Shown here piece by piece: positions 24,101 to 38,200 of a DNA stretch of 64,000 nt; within the stretch, counting starts at the first letter, position 1, and each line of letters begins with the position of its first letter. The translations under genes and the position numbers were made by a program. This stretch comes from Fratercula arctica (lineage: Eukaryota > Chordata > Aves > Charadriiformes > Alcidae), in contig CANTUZ010000004.1 in NCBI GenBank assembly GCA_947846985.1, forward strand, positions 1,116,001 through 1,180,000, written 5' to 3'. The notes beneath the pieces were generated by a model, which saw only the letters and a list, made by a program, of their open reading frames with translations, searched no databases and was not told the origin of the DNA.

Positions 24101-25635
24101 TCGGTGAAAACTGCCTAGTAGAGAGTGAAGGTCTCATCCCAGGAAAATTCCTCTCAACAGAATCCTGGTGTAGCCCTAGTCCCAGTATCACTCCCTGGCT
24201 TTCCCGGAAGGGTTTTATTTGCTGTCCATTCAGCGGGAACAACGGCCAGGGTGGAAAATGGTATCTGTACCTCCCGCGGGTGCCCCGGTGCTGGCACGGC
24301 TCCTAGGAGCTGCAGCACACCAGCACCTCATCATTTTAGGTAGTGACAGACCCAGCAGGGAAGAGCTCAGCCTATTTATGGGATTGCAGTGTGTGATGGG
24401 AGAGAATGTTTTCTGTCTTTGCAGTGTAGAAACTCATTACTCTGAAAGCTAAAAGAACGGATATTTTCCTATTCACAGCAATGGCAGAAGCAGCCTCTTT
24501 CGCTTAGAACAGAACGGGACAGAGTGGCCGTATTCAGTTCTTGTTTTGTCCAAGACTTAGCATTTTTGGTCCAGATTTTTTCCTTTAATAATATGTGGAT
24601 TTGCTAGGAATATTGCAATTTCTCGTTGAAAGTGCTTCACTGACAACTTCAAGCAAGCAGAAAACTGTAATGTCATTTCAGCTTCCTTGTCCAGGACCAG
24701 TTACCTTTTCTGTCATTGCACCATTGTAAAGCTTTTAACCAAAACCGGACATCTCACGCCCTTTTTCTGCTCTTATTTCTTGTCCAGGAAGAGCTACCGA
24801 TATCCCTGAGACTGGACTCATTTTCCGTTTCACATCTGTTCCCGCAGCCGCAGACCAGCATGGGCACCCCTTTGGTAGGTAAACCTCTGGTAGGTATGGT
24901 TATTCCGTCTGGCTGCCGGTGTACCGTGGAGAGTGGATGAAGTACAGATGTATCTAAGTTCATCTCCTCCCTCTCTGCATTTTTATTATCCTTCCTTCCC
25001 ACTTTTCTGCCACAGTAAAATGCAGATCAACAAAATGTAATTTCAGTGCTTCTTAAGGCAGTCTAATTTGGAAGTCAAGTTTTTCCCCGCGTGTCTGTTA
25101 GCCAGGAGGTGTATGAAAGACTGGTAAGGCAGCAGTACCCGTGCACGAAACAGCCTTCTCCCAGGAACCCACTCAGTTTCATCCCCCGCTGTCTCTGCTG
25201 TTAAGTAAAACCAGCGTTAGCAATTCCCGGAGGGTAGCCCGCTTGGCGACTGCTTTAGGCTTTCTGTGGGCCCACACTTCCACCTGGTGGCCATATCTGA
25301 TAGAGCAACCTCTTGTCACAGAGCGTGCAGAGCTTGCTCTCAATGATGCCGAGAGACACTTGAACACCAAATCCCAAGTCTGTATGTCTGGCCCTGCGCT
25401 TTTCGTGCACCGAGCTGGTTCCACCTGACCATCACTTACGTGCTGTCGCCCTGGAGGCTACCGCTGTGTTGTGACTGCAGTTGTTCCCTGGTTATCCCTG
25501 GCTGTAATCACATCTTAGTATTATTAGATGGGATCAGAAGGTCAGTGATGGGAGACTTGATTGATAGGTGCCGTACCACACTTATATTGTATGCGAAGAG
25601 TTTTAGAGGACAAGAACTGTTTTCTCGTTATGTGT
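18105..25635. other. intergenic stretch without recognised genes
   Basis: About 7.5 kb with only short unrelated ORFs. No chemokine exon signature (CXC core, or TAPW followed by a donor) and no clear repeat was recognised on either strand. Confidence 0.4.
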
Positions 25636-25639
25636 AACT

Positions 25640-26230
25640 CAACTCCTGAAGATGGAAGTTTTCGCCCTCCTGATTCGCTGCACATCAAACAGCAGAGGTC
25701 CCAAAGCAGCTGTGTCCGACTCAGACCACTGCTCTCCAATAAGAAAAGTAAATTTAGTCCTGCCTTCCATTTCTAACCTTTTATTCTCCTATGTAAGTCA
25801 TCTCTCCTCCCCTCTCGTGAGGAATCTTTGGTGCTGGACATTGTTGACTCCCTCCAGGCAGCCAGAGTATCTCCACCACCTGGGTCCCCGCTGCCTGCAG
25901 GCATCCTAGCAGGTCCTGAGCCACAGTTTTTGCCAACAGAAGCTATGTGAACCCTTCTCTAATATTTTACGTGCGGTCCTTTGTTCACTGACTCTATTCT
26001 TTATTCTCTTTTCTACTCATTTGCCTGGTAAAGGCATCAACTTACTGGTTTGTAGTTTGCCAGACATTCAGAAGATTTACCTTTAAAAGCGGGCCATTTT
26101 CAAATCTGGCACCAGGGCAGGTGTAAATGAGAGGTTTGTGTTCTGCTGTGTTTTATCTCCACGTGTAGCACGCTGGAGTCAGTACTCCTTTTATCTTTTC
26201 TGCCTTTGCCCATTCCTTAAACCTTGGAAG
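25640..26230 (-). mobile_element. possible very old CR1/L3-like LINE remnant
   Basis: On the plus strand, phrases such as 'aaacagcagaggtcccaaag' (about 25688), and further on 'catcaacttactggtttgta' with a following 'gggccattttcaaatctgg', occur in the order expected for the reverse complement of a CR1/L3 reverse-transcriptase 3' part. The identity is low and the call is tentative. Confidence 0.3.
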
Positions 26231-29200
26231 CTACCTTCCATTCTAATAGCCTCCTTAACACTGTTGAATTACATGGGCCCTTAAAACATCTTTCCAACAT
26301 AGATTTAACAGTTATTTTTTCTGCACTCGGGAGTCATTAGAGCATTCTCACAAGTGGAAACTCCAACAGACAAATGCTGATGGGTCTGACGCCCCCTCTG
26401 CCAGTGGGAGAGTCAATTCATTTCAGCTTTGCCAAGCTAAATAAAAGCTTTTGTTGAGAGTTCTGTCAAGCAAATCGAGGCATCCTTGAGCTCCGCCACC
26501 TTGCGGTAATTCCGTTCCCCAGCACCCTAATTGTCCCCAAGTTCCAGGGCAGGCACTACTCGAAGGTCACCCGTGTTTTCATTGATTATGGTGTTGATGA
26601 CTGCAATTAGATGTCATTATTAGTGCTTAGATTGGAATGGTGATTTTTTTCAGTTCTTCAGAGACCAGGAAAAAGGCTAATAAGTACATTATCCAAAACA
26701 TTCATAGTCTGAAGAGGCAAGGAAAGATTAAGTGCTAAGGAACGAGCCCAGTGTAAAATAAACAGTTGGCACATCAAATAACTTTATTAGTATATCATGT
26801 TCACATACATCTTTTGAAGGCAACAGCATTTACTCAGTTTATGTACCAGGGAAGGCTTGCAATAAGATGTTTTTCTGGAAACAGACTCAGTAGTAAATCA
26901 GAAGAGATCACAACAGACGAGGTACATGAGCTAGCAGAAATTATTTTTACTTTCATAAGAACTTCTAGCAAAATCCAAGAGCCCTTTTAGTTCTGTTTCA
27001 GCTGGTATGTTTAACCCAGAATCATACAGTTTGCAAAGCAAATTTCAAGTGAAGGGATTTATTTCCCAAAATCAGTGTTTGGACAGATACTTCATTAATT
27101 AAAAATAATTACTCCGCTTCCGTAAATCTTTTAACAGCATATGATGAACATTTTTTTTACTCCACAGACACCCTGGCAGCTTGTAGAAGTTAAGTGCTGC
27201 AGTGAACCATAGATTTAAGTTCCTGGATATACAAAACATGAGGCAAGAAGATTTGAGTGTCTTAGTCTTTTTTAACTTTATTTGCTATTAAGTTTGCTTT
27301 TTGTAAGAAAAGAAAAAAGCCAAACCCCCAGTTTAAATGAAGATCTTTGAGCAGGTACGTCTTGGACACAGCATCTGTTTTAGTGGCCTCAGGCACTCAG
27401 GGAGATGGACCAATGGTAGCCAGGACTCTCACTAGATTTCTGCTGCACATTTTGGTGCAGAAACCAGCAGGGCCAGTGCATGGTCCCCACGTGAGGCTGC
27501 AGACCATCCGCAGCCCAAGCCCAGCCAGCACCGGTAGGCATCCTACCCCACCACTTCTGTGGCAGACCATCACCACATCCCTCTGTTCTCTCACCTGCTA
27601 AGCATCTGCCCTGGAACCTTACCAAAGCAAGCTAAGCAAAACAAGAGACTGTAGCCACGTTGAACCAAGAGCCCAGCTAGCAGACAAGGTCACAGTAATG
27701 AAACAAGACCTACATAAAACCAACACAATCCATCCCCAAGTTCCCCCCCTCCCATGCAAGACCTGCCTATCAAGCCTAGAGGGACAACCAAACAACCCTG
27801 TCTACAGACAAGGATGAATATGACCTACAACCCAACACAGACATGTCTGCCACTGAGAGAGAGACCAACACTGCTACATGACAGTTCAAAAGAGAGCAGT
27901 TTCTCCAGCCTGAACTTAAATAGGGTTCCGGGCCCGTGGGTGGGGGCCAGGGGGTGGGGAGGTTCCAGGTGTGGCAAATCAGGATCATTAAGGTGAATTG
28001 GTGCCCTCAGAGTGCAGACACTTAAAGAGATCTTACTTTTCATTTTGCAGCATGGACTTATACATGTGTCATTGACGTATGAAGTCTGTTTCGCTGAAAA
28101 AAGCACATCCTGCGCCTGGCAGGGCCTTCCCCATTGCTGTGGGCTAGAGGAAGCAGAAGGATCCACCCCCAGAAGAATGTCACCCCGATGAAATTTCAGG
28201 TAAGAAAGGCAGCTGTCCAGGAACAGCAGAGGCAAAGGACTGTCCCTCTTTGAAAAACATTGTCATTTAAATGCAAATGTGTGGTGTTCGATGTCAGGAG
28301 AGTGGTGCCAGGCTTGAGCATTCACATCAATCTTGTAGAAATGGTTGTTGATCTCCGTGTCTTCAGTTTCTGGGTATTTCACTAGATGTTCCTTAATTTT
28401 TCACAAAGGTGTCTGAACTTCTGGAATTCATTGCTGTAAATGAAGGGTTGACAGTTCAACTGCCGACTTCTGCAGCGCTACTGAGCTGCCCACTACAGAA
28501 GCGCGCAGGGGCCAAAGGGGACCTCTGCAGATAGCAGGTGCCCTGGGAGAGCAGCATTCGGCTCCCTGGCCATGTGCCTCCAGGGACAGCTGGGCATTTA
28601 CTGCTCAGGTGGGGTTCCTGTTTTCTGCAATAACTTTTGCATAAAATTTCACGCCTGGAATTGCTTCCATTCCTGCACCTGTTAGAACCTGTGCTCTCCG
28701 CAGACCTGGGCGAGCATACCATCCAACTTACAGTCCTAAAAACACTCCTCTCTCTATACAGCTTCGTAGCTGGTTGAATGTCCTCTCGTTGGAGAGTGCC
28801 TCCATCACCTGGCAGCCTGTGGTTTCCTGCGGTGGGGATTGCCTCCTGCAAGCATGGTACGTTTCCCCCGTGCGGCGTGTGCTCTAGAAGCTGGGACAAC
28901 ACCGTCCCGGAGGCTGAATCTGCGTTTCCAGTGGGCAGCTTGTTCAGATTCTTCACTTGCAAGGACATGCGTACTGGCTAGAAGCAACGTATCGCCTGCA
29001 GGGCTGAGAATGACGGTTTCAGATGGATCAAATTCCAAACTGCAAGACACACCCTCTCAACAACTGCGCAGAGAAGAATCTTTCCAGAATTTCAGCATCT
29101 CCTAAACAGCTATTGACGTTTATGTTGCCTTACACAGGAACGCACAGAGCTCATAGTCCAAATCAGATAGTGATTTTATAAACTGCTGTGTTCCGTATGC

Positions 29201-32200
29201 CTCCATTCTCATCTGGCTTTGGTTTTCCAAAGCACTTGTAGACCAGAAAGACATTCAGATGTCCTCAACGATGAGATCGGATTTTAGCCTCGTTAATTCC
29301 CATGAAACGTAGCGTAGGTTGTAAATGAGCTAGCCAAGCACTGAGAGAAGATTCAGCCTTTCAAAGTTAGAGACACCATTGTTTCATCCCGCGCCACTGA
29401 AATGCCACCGCCTCTGCCATCGAGCTGACACGTAACTGCCACCCATCGCACGCCGCGCTCACTGTGCTCTAGCACTCTACACACAAGAGTTTGGGCCTTG
29501 GATATCTGAATGAGAAGAAAAATGTGATCCATACAATCAGACACTCGGGAGAAAAATATGAATATGACACAGTAAGTATAGAAATGTGTTTGCTCTCGGT
29601 AAAATACGCTAGACAGCTGGGTGCCCAAAGGGCTTATTTGATACTGGAGTAGAAAAGCAGCATTATGGAAGGACAGGAGCGATCCAGAGCAAGCAGTTGC
29701 AGTGTCTGTGGGGTGATTTTCAGCAAGAAGATTGAGCACGCTTGAGGAATGTCTCAGTGGCAGAGGGTGAGCTGTCTTAGAGAGAACTGGGGAGTCACAG
29801 CGGCCTCTTCAAACCATCAAACCCAAGGCAGAGCCTCTCTGAGTCAGCCAGATCTGGTTTGCTTTGGCCTTGCTCCTTTGCAGCGCTCTCTGTGCTCGTG
29901 TGAGATTTTCAAGAGCAAGTTAATAAATAGATGTTACAGATGCTTATAGATCATCTGCTCTACTGTCTGTTTAGATATCTAATGCAGCAGATAAATTAAA
30001 AAGTCAGTTCTCTCTCAGAAATATTTTTATGAAGCACTTCAGGGACGGTACTTGCTTACACCGTCAATATTCATTACGGAAATGTGTTTAAGCCTCAGAT
30101 GTCGCTGTTTTTATGCTGGCTTCTCAGCAGCTTGATGGATCGCTCCAGTTAGTTGTGCTTAGCAGCATACAATGAAGAACGGCATGCCATGCAGAGACGC
30201 TGGGACGCAATGTGAGGAATGTATCGGTGCGCAGCGACCGCGAGCGAGGGAGCGTGGGCTGCTCAGAGACAGGCGGCAGTTGCCACGCATTCCCCACATG
30301 CCCACCAGCTTCTCGTTCCTCACTTACAGGCCAAAAATCAGAGTACTGTTTCTCACGCTATTCCTTATCAACCTGAAGATTTTTATTGCGCAAGGATTTA
30401 TATATGTAAGGGTGAATGAAACTTATTTCAGTGCGCTTTGCTGCAGTGACAAACAATGTCCTCATCTGTACAGGAGAAGCTCTGATGTCCAATGGCTCTT
30501 TAAGGAAATCCAGTTTTCTTCTAGAATGGATGCTAGAATAAATGAGGTGGCATAAGTGCGAGTGTGCTCTTCGTACTGTTTATCTGGGCGCCCGATATAA
30601 GAACACATTATAGGAGCTGAGCTCTTGCTACGTGACTTGTGGGTCAGTCTCCTTGGTCCCCTAATGACGCTATGTACAATAAAAGGTTATTTTCCTTCAG
30701 TATTGACAGCGTTTCATCATTTTATGCCATCAGGAAACTCGGTCCAGTACAGTCATGTAAAATACAGCGATGTCACATAGTTTTGTATCACACATTCTTT
30801 CCTAAAATGTCTTTATAATCTCAATCTCAGTAAAACGTCTGCTAAATCCAGTTTCCATGTCCTGTCTCATCCTTACCATTTTCTTGGAGTTTGTAAGTCG
30901 TAGCAACGCTGGCCAGTGCAGGCTGTCGTGCTTTCTTAAAGCGTCTTCGCCCTCGTGCCCCAGAGCAGAATGTTATGTGAAAAACTTGTACTTTCTGTTG
31001 GCAAGCGTGAGGCGAATGGTATCTAGAAATCTGGGCTGCTTTTTTTAACCACTGAAGTATTTACATAGACAATAGCAAGGTATTTGCATGAGCGCTCTTT
31101 AACCAATATCCAGCCTAGGATTAAACTAATTTAACGTTAGGAGGGTTTTCCTTCATCATTATGGCTCAGCATCAATTGCTATGAAGCAGGAATATTCATC
31201 CTAGTTTAGTAGTACATTACACTGCATTTAGGTAGTACGCTATAGAATAGTGACAGTCCTGAAGTGCAGCTTGCTTCAAATTTTTTTTTCAAATATATCT
31301 TGCAGTTTGTACACAAAAAAATTTGCTGCCAAGCTCTTCTCCAAAACTTGCATGTGCTCAGAGCATCTCAGGATCTGGCAGTGTGTGAATTTTCAGAAGA
31401 GGAAAGTCTGAGGAAGAAGAGAGAATCTCTTTGCCAGACCAGTAGGTTAGGGAACAGTGAGAACAGGTCAGTAAACAGCCTCCCAGATCCCCTTGAATTC
31501 AGCAACGCAGGCACGTTCAGCGGGGCTGAGACAGTGCCGCAGAGCGTATGCTGGAGGTCCTTCATCATTTCATGAGACGGTGCCATGTGCAGCGAAGGCA
31601 AGACAGCCATGTCTGATTTGTGTTGTGTTCATTAGAAATTAAACTCAGACTGATTACTGGTAGACTTCTTTGTATAAAGTTCACGTATTTATAATGTGAC
31701 TTGAGGACTGATCTTCAGCGGAGCCTAGACATTCCCCATTTTTTCACTGAGATCACGGAGAAAATATAGACTCGCATACGTATTTCTGTGATACAAATTA
31801 TATTGAATTAGAGGTATTGCTGAAGTTTGCTTTACAATTTAGGACATGTTAAAATGAGGAGCATGGGGAAAATTTTGGCACAACAATTGTCCCTCTCAAA
31901 TAGTCCTACAACACTTTGCAGATTGAACCTTCCCATCTGTACACAATGTAAAGGCAAGCGTAGAAATAACAGGAAAATAACTGGTTGATTTGCAAGAGCA
32001 GTTCCAACTGCAGCAGGTGGGTACGGCTTCACAGGAGTGATGGCAATAGCTTTGAGTCGAATTAGGATCTGAAACTTCCTCAAAAGTCTACTTTAGATCC
32101 AGTATGACCTTTTGATTGTCTAGCGTACTGAACCGGTGTTTTAAAAGGGACAGAAAATAGGAGACAGTCCACATTAGGACTCAGCTGCTTTAAAAATCAT

Positions 32201-35200
32201 TAGCATATTGGGAATGGGAGTCAGGTGCTACGGTCACATGTCCCTCAATTGACCATTCTTGAGGAGTGGCCAGAGCATAAAAGGATCCTCTATTGCAAGT
32301 GGGATGGTTTTGTGCTGGGGGAACATGAGGGGGTCTTGGTTGTGATTGTTTGAAGAAGTGTAGACCAGGGAGTTTGTTTCTTGAGAACAGGGGGGGCTAG
32401 ATACAGATTAGTATGTAGAAAGAGCTCTAAGGCAATAATCTTTTATGGAAAACCTTGAGTTTGAAGTAAACTCCGGGTCGTGAAACCTGGACTGTGGAGG
32501 AGGTAGGGCTTGTAAGTGCTGGGTAAGTTGGCTGGGTGTGGTGACCTTGTGATTTTACTGCTGGTTGAGCTGTAGTGGCAGGGAGAAGCTGTGTGACTGT
32601 AGCTCTTGGGGACAGGGTAGTTCCATCTGGTTCTGCCCTTTGTAATACTTTGTAGCTCCCGGCAATGGAAATCTTTGTATGGGTTTATAAAGCTCTACAA
32701 TATCAAGTGGATGACTCCATGGGCGTATCTAACCAATGCGTGACTAATGGTGTTTCGGATGCTTAGGTAGGAGCTGTCCCTGTGACAGTGGCTCATGAGG
32801 ATAAAGACAGTGATATCTGCAAGCTGCTTTTCACGGAGGCAAAGGTCAGTACTGGGGAAGCTCCACCTCTTTAAGGGATGTCAGAAACCACAGGCTCTGG
32901 CACATGTGCTGCTGCAAACAGCAGCTCTGCTTCTTTTTTATTCCTTGAGCAACTATGGCTTTCAAAATTCACAGAGTGGGGTGTTTGAGGGGTTATGGCC
33001 TGTCATAGATAACCAGGCATTGTAATGGAGGCGTGCAGTGCGTATTTAGCCATTTGAGCTCATCATCTGTTTCCTAGTTTCTGTTTTCCATGCTTATCAG
33101 TTCCGTCTGCAAAACATGTCCTGGCACACAAGGATTGCTCTTGGCACTTTGGTGTGGTGACAGAAAATAATCTTACCAAAGAGTGGGAGGTCCTTTGCAG
33201 GGTAAATCCAGTTGTTTGAAATTCCTTGATTTGTTGCTATAATCAACACAATTCTCTGGGTAACCTTCGTAATCTGAAGGAAAGAACCGACCACTTGTTT
33301 TATGTTCATTTCAGATCTTGTCAGCTGAGGCTCTGCCTTTGCACTGTAGTAGCTGCCTCAGAAAGCCCAAGAATAATTTTTCATGTTTGGAGTTAATGAT
33401 CTGAAGCCGTGCAGAAACAGTTCTCTGCAAACAGTAATAGGGATTTTTCCTTTCCTTTAAAGCAGAGCAATCTGTTGTGAGCTCGTGTATATCCTGTTGT
33501 GTTTCTCAAAACACTTCTGCTGAGCTCCAGCCTGCCTGAACGATGTTGCCGTGGCCAGATGACTGTGTACTACAAAAATAGAACAGGAATCTCTTAGTTG
33601 TTTCTGTTTGGGATGTTTGTCCAGCTTTAGCAGTCAGTTTGTTAATGATTTGAGGCCAGGTTATTCAACAGCTGAACTCCAACTTCCAATTATTTATTAA
33701 CTTAAAATTATTTGAATATTAATCACGCAAGGAGCCTGAAATGGAAACAGCCTTTAATGACTCAAAGACTTGTCACATTCACTGCCTGTTCGAAGCAAGT
33801 CATCATTATGCTTTTACTTAATGGGTGAAATAGTATGACTGAGTTGTAACTCGTTCTTAGATTGCCAGGGCATATAACCTATGTTTATTATGGAAGATGA
33901 AAAAATAATGCTTCCTGTGCGTTGAGTATTTACTATGAAAGGAACAGAAACTTTCTTTTTCTTAGAGTTTCCAGTAAACTTCCTTCTGCTATGTGGCCCT
34001 AGAGACATCTTTTCTTTTCCTGATGTGATACCTGTTCCTAGTCTGCACTGACAGGTCTCATCATGGCACCTAACAGGTAACTGTGTGTGAGTGAAATGAG
34101 ATCAGAAGTAGGCACGTGGTGGGAGTAGTTCAGCTGAGAGAGTGGAAGCTAGAAACCAACCTGAGCCATGCTCACCAAGCCTCTGTAAAAACCAACACAC
34201 CTGGTTTAACTGGGAGTGAGAACTACACTCCTTTAGGATGTCTGGGTTTTTTACAGCTTTATTGGATTAATTTCTTACTGAGACATCTTTGCATGAATCT
34301 AAGTAACTTAAGCATTGGGTTTTCAAAACTTGCTTGTAAGCTTAAAAAAAGCTATCCCTAAAAACTTGAATTAATCCCAAAAAAACAGAGAAAGACCCAA
34401 AAGTGGGGAGTCCGGATGGAACTTGAGTTACACTGAAGGGTTAACCTGACATTGCCCTGTTACAAGCTAATAATGTGCTGTTCAGTTCTAAAAATACTCC
34501 ATACCTTCTGGTATGGTAGAGCTTTACAGTGTGAGTGTCCAGCAGGGGGGGAGCACCCGTGTCACAAACAGATTAGACTTTATCTCGGTGTAGAGGCTGG
34601 CAGGTGCCAGGCTGTGCCTGCTCTCTGCTCCAGCCCTCTCATCAAGTGTCTGAAACTGACAGGAAAAATCAAACCTGTGGTGTTGGATGAGTTGGGAAGT
34701 TGTATGGAGTTGTGTTGAACAATTGCAGAAAAGATGGAGCAGCTCCAGATGTTGGGCTTGGCCTGAAGCTCCAAGCCCACCACAGCATGGAGCTTCTGTG
34801 CTGCTGTGAATTGAGCAAAAATCTGGTATGTTGACTCCTTCCTGTGGTTTGAAAGGCTTCTTAATGTTGTATATACCAAGGAAAGCTTTATTTAAGTATT
34901 TTTTAGGTGCGGAGCTAGAAACTGCAAATGCCAAATTTGCAGCTAGAAACTGTAATCCCAAATACTGAGTCTGTTGTGTTGCGCGTACAGCAGTGTGTCC
35001 GGCTCTTGAGAGGAAAAACACCACAGGATAATGATGTGATGAGGAATCAAATACTTAAGGGTCTGTGTTACGGCCCCTTAACATAAAATTATATAAAGTA
35101 GAAATAACTTGATGTAAAGCACAGTACCATAGGATGGGTATGAAGGCAAATTCAGGCTCAGTATTTTTCATGCTCTTCTCTCTGTGGCCCAATAACTTCC

Positions 35201-38200
35201 AGTTTTAGGCTTGATCATGAATGAATTGCTTGCTATAAATGGATGGGCAAAGAGGAGAAATTTGGAAGGTATGTGTGGTTCAGATTGTTTTTTACAGCTA
35301 AAACATCTGCTTATACAATTAGCTACTGAGCAATTTGGCTAAGCGGCAATGCCGTTTCTCTTCTCTCTTGCCCAATGAATAACATCCATAAGTGTATTAG
35401 ACAGTTAAGCAAGAAATTGAATATACAGCTGTATGTAATTCAGTGAACAGGTTGTGTTGTCAGAGTTCTTGTCATAATGTTATAAATCCATATGTTCATA
35501 TTTAGGCATGATCTGATTGTATGTCTTGGTTATTCCCCTAAACTCGGGAGTATATCTGGAGAAGGAAAAATGTCCTAATCCTACACATTAGAAAACAGAC
35601 AAGAGAAGAGGTTAAAGCGTAAGCGGTTTCAGCCCAGGATGTTGCAGGGCACGTCCTGTCAGCAAATAATTACTGAGAGTCAGCAGGTTGCCTCTCATTA
35701 TAAAGTTAGTGATTAAAGTGTTAACTGGAGCCTCCCCGTAGGTGTAACCGTGACTAAGGGAGGGCTCCTCTCAGCCGCTTGGATGAAGGAAAGTGGGTAG
35801 GTAAATATTCCCGACATGCACCGAAGTGCGGGGAGTGTCCTGGGCTTCCAGCACTCCCAGTTTAAGCCCAAGAGTAATTAACAGCTCTGTGGGTTCCATG
35901 AAGTAGCTGTCAGCCAGTGCCATGCTGTCATGCCTCGTCCAGGGCTCAGTGAAAGGTACGTGAAACTCCTCCTCTGCTTCTCCGTCTCTGCTGAGCTGTA
36001 CAGGTAAGGGGAATGGAAAGCCGGAGCTGCTCCCCTGCTTGCTGCGTAACCTGCCGTGTCAGTAGAAAGCGAGGTCCTTGGCAGCCACCCGCAACTGCAG
36101 TCACATTCCTTTCGGGTAATTAGGGTGCCGGAGGGAAGGAGAAATGGTCGGTCAGAAATCCTCATCAAAGAAGTTCCTAAATCTCAGGGTGGCTTTGGCT
36201 GGGTGGGTTGTGGTTAAAATGGGCAGATAATAGGTAGTGCTGCTGCTCTGCGTGTACGTGGGCATGAGCCTCCGCTGCCCTCCTTTCAGTGCTGGCGTGA
36301 TTTAAAAGGTTGTGTCGGTGACCTTGTCTGTTCTTTTTGGCGGGTAAAAGCTGTCTTTCCTAAGTGACCTGAGATAGAAAGTAACTTCTTTTCATAGTAA
36401 CGCATCACTTAGTGTCTGAAATACATTTGGGGCAAGCCCCGCTCTATCGTCGTCGTTTGTGTGAAGGGAGCTTGTGTATCTCTTCCTTTGTGACTCGGAA
36501 AGTGAAGGGGCCATATTCACAGATAAATACCAACTTGCTTTTGGTTTCGGCAATCAAAGCCCGTTCTGAACCTGCCTGAGCAGAGGGGTGACGCTGTGTT
36601 TTGTATTCAAGTCGTCCTGTTACTGCTCTGTACTGGAGCAGTTAATTTCTAAAAGACAAAGAATTTTCTGCAATTTCTGCAAGGCAAAGAAAAAAAGCCC
36701 CCTTGTTTGCAGTGGGGAAAATGCAAGTGTCTGCAGTGAGTACTTGCTTTGGATTAGACAGTTGCTTTGGTGGTAGCACATCTAACTTAAAAACCCAGAC
36801 AAAATAATCAAAGAGAAACCCATGTGAAGGCTCGTACAACTACAGGGTCTGTCTAGGTATAGACGGGTAAAAGATTCTGCTGATCCTGAATTTCTTATGC
36901 ACGTGAATAAAACCTAAACCCATTTTTATAGTAACAGATAATGGTCCAAAATTTTGCTAAACACCAGACAATTCTTAGTTTAGCCAGTGCCTTAGGTATA
37001 TGTGCTGTTGTGATGAAGCTCTTTGTGCTGTACAAGGTATTAGATGTGTAAATTGACAATAGTTAATTCCATAGGCAGCTGAGCCTTGCTGTTTCTATAT
37101 GAGAACTGAGAAGCTTCACCCCATCCCGACTCGCTGTGTCTTTGGGAAGCACTGGGTCAAAATACCTGGAAATTTTGGGGGAGGTTTGGGGTTTTAGTTT
37201 TTCCTACGGCCGGTAGGAGCTCTGGGTAGCACATGCTCACTCTGCTGTCCCACCTTAATATGACATGGATGTCTAAAAGGCACATCCAGGCTGTTACATG
37301 AAATGAAAAGGCTGCGTTGCTGCTCCTGCTGGGCTCAACTCTGGATGCTGAGCGTCCCTCTCCTTCCAGCCCTCCTCTACGGCTGCCTGCTGTCATGCTG
37401 GTGTAAAAATCTGCCTGGCCTTTAGCTCTTACCTTTGCTTTGTCATTGCTCCACTGGCCTGTCCCTGTGCTGTGCCCTTAAGCAAGTAACTTAAAAATCA
37501 CTCTGGTTCATAAAATTAAAGAAGTCCTGTCATCTGCCTCTCCACTAACACTTTGACTTTTTCTTGGGGGAAAAAACAAAAAACAAAAACAAACAAAAAA
37601 AACCCCAAACTCCATTTCAGGTGAAATAAATCTTACAGAAAAGTAAAGCTCACTGCTTCTGTGGGATTTGTCTTGTGCCCTGGTGTGGCTATTCATCTCT
37701 TGCAGCTTTGGACTTGTAAAGTGGTATTTTTTTTTTTCGTTTCCCCAGACTTCTCCAATAGTTGCAGTCTCCCTCTAGAGCTGCTTATTTTGCGTTTGCC
37801 CCACTTCTGATTTACTCCTGTCTTGCCCTTCTGTTTCTTTTCTTTCCTTCCAAAAGTCCTGTAGGCTTCAGTCAATCTTCCTCCGAGCACTGAGTGTCGT
37901 CTTGCTTAAGCCTCAGCCAGGAGGTCAGTCCAGCCAAGGTCCTGCTTCCAAGGTCTTGCCTGCCTGAGAGAAAGCTGTGGTTCCAGTCCAGTTCAGGGTC
38001 ATGCTGAAGACACCAAACCAGTCAGGAGGGAGCTTTGAGTAGATGGCCGTGACCATATGCTGTTGGGAGAGCTGGGAAATTAGCACATAGTAGTTCAAAT
38101 CAAAGGGAACAATGGAAAAACCACGGTTGTCCTCTTTGGTTCCTCAAAAGAGCTACAAGGAAGTGACATGGGAAACAATAAAATACTGGGAGGTGATAGG

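Noticed and set aside
28456..28968. 170-codon minus-strand frame
   Set aside because: No recognisable domain, signal peptide, splice context or repeated paralogue. Open frames of this size occur by chance in 31 kb of GC-moderate DNA.
34524..35024. 166-codon minus-strand frame
   Set aside because: No family features, no splice partners, and no second related exon nearby.
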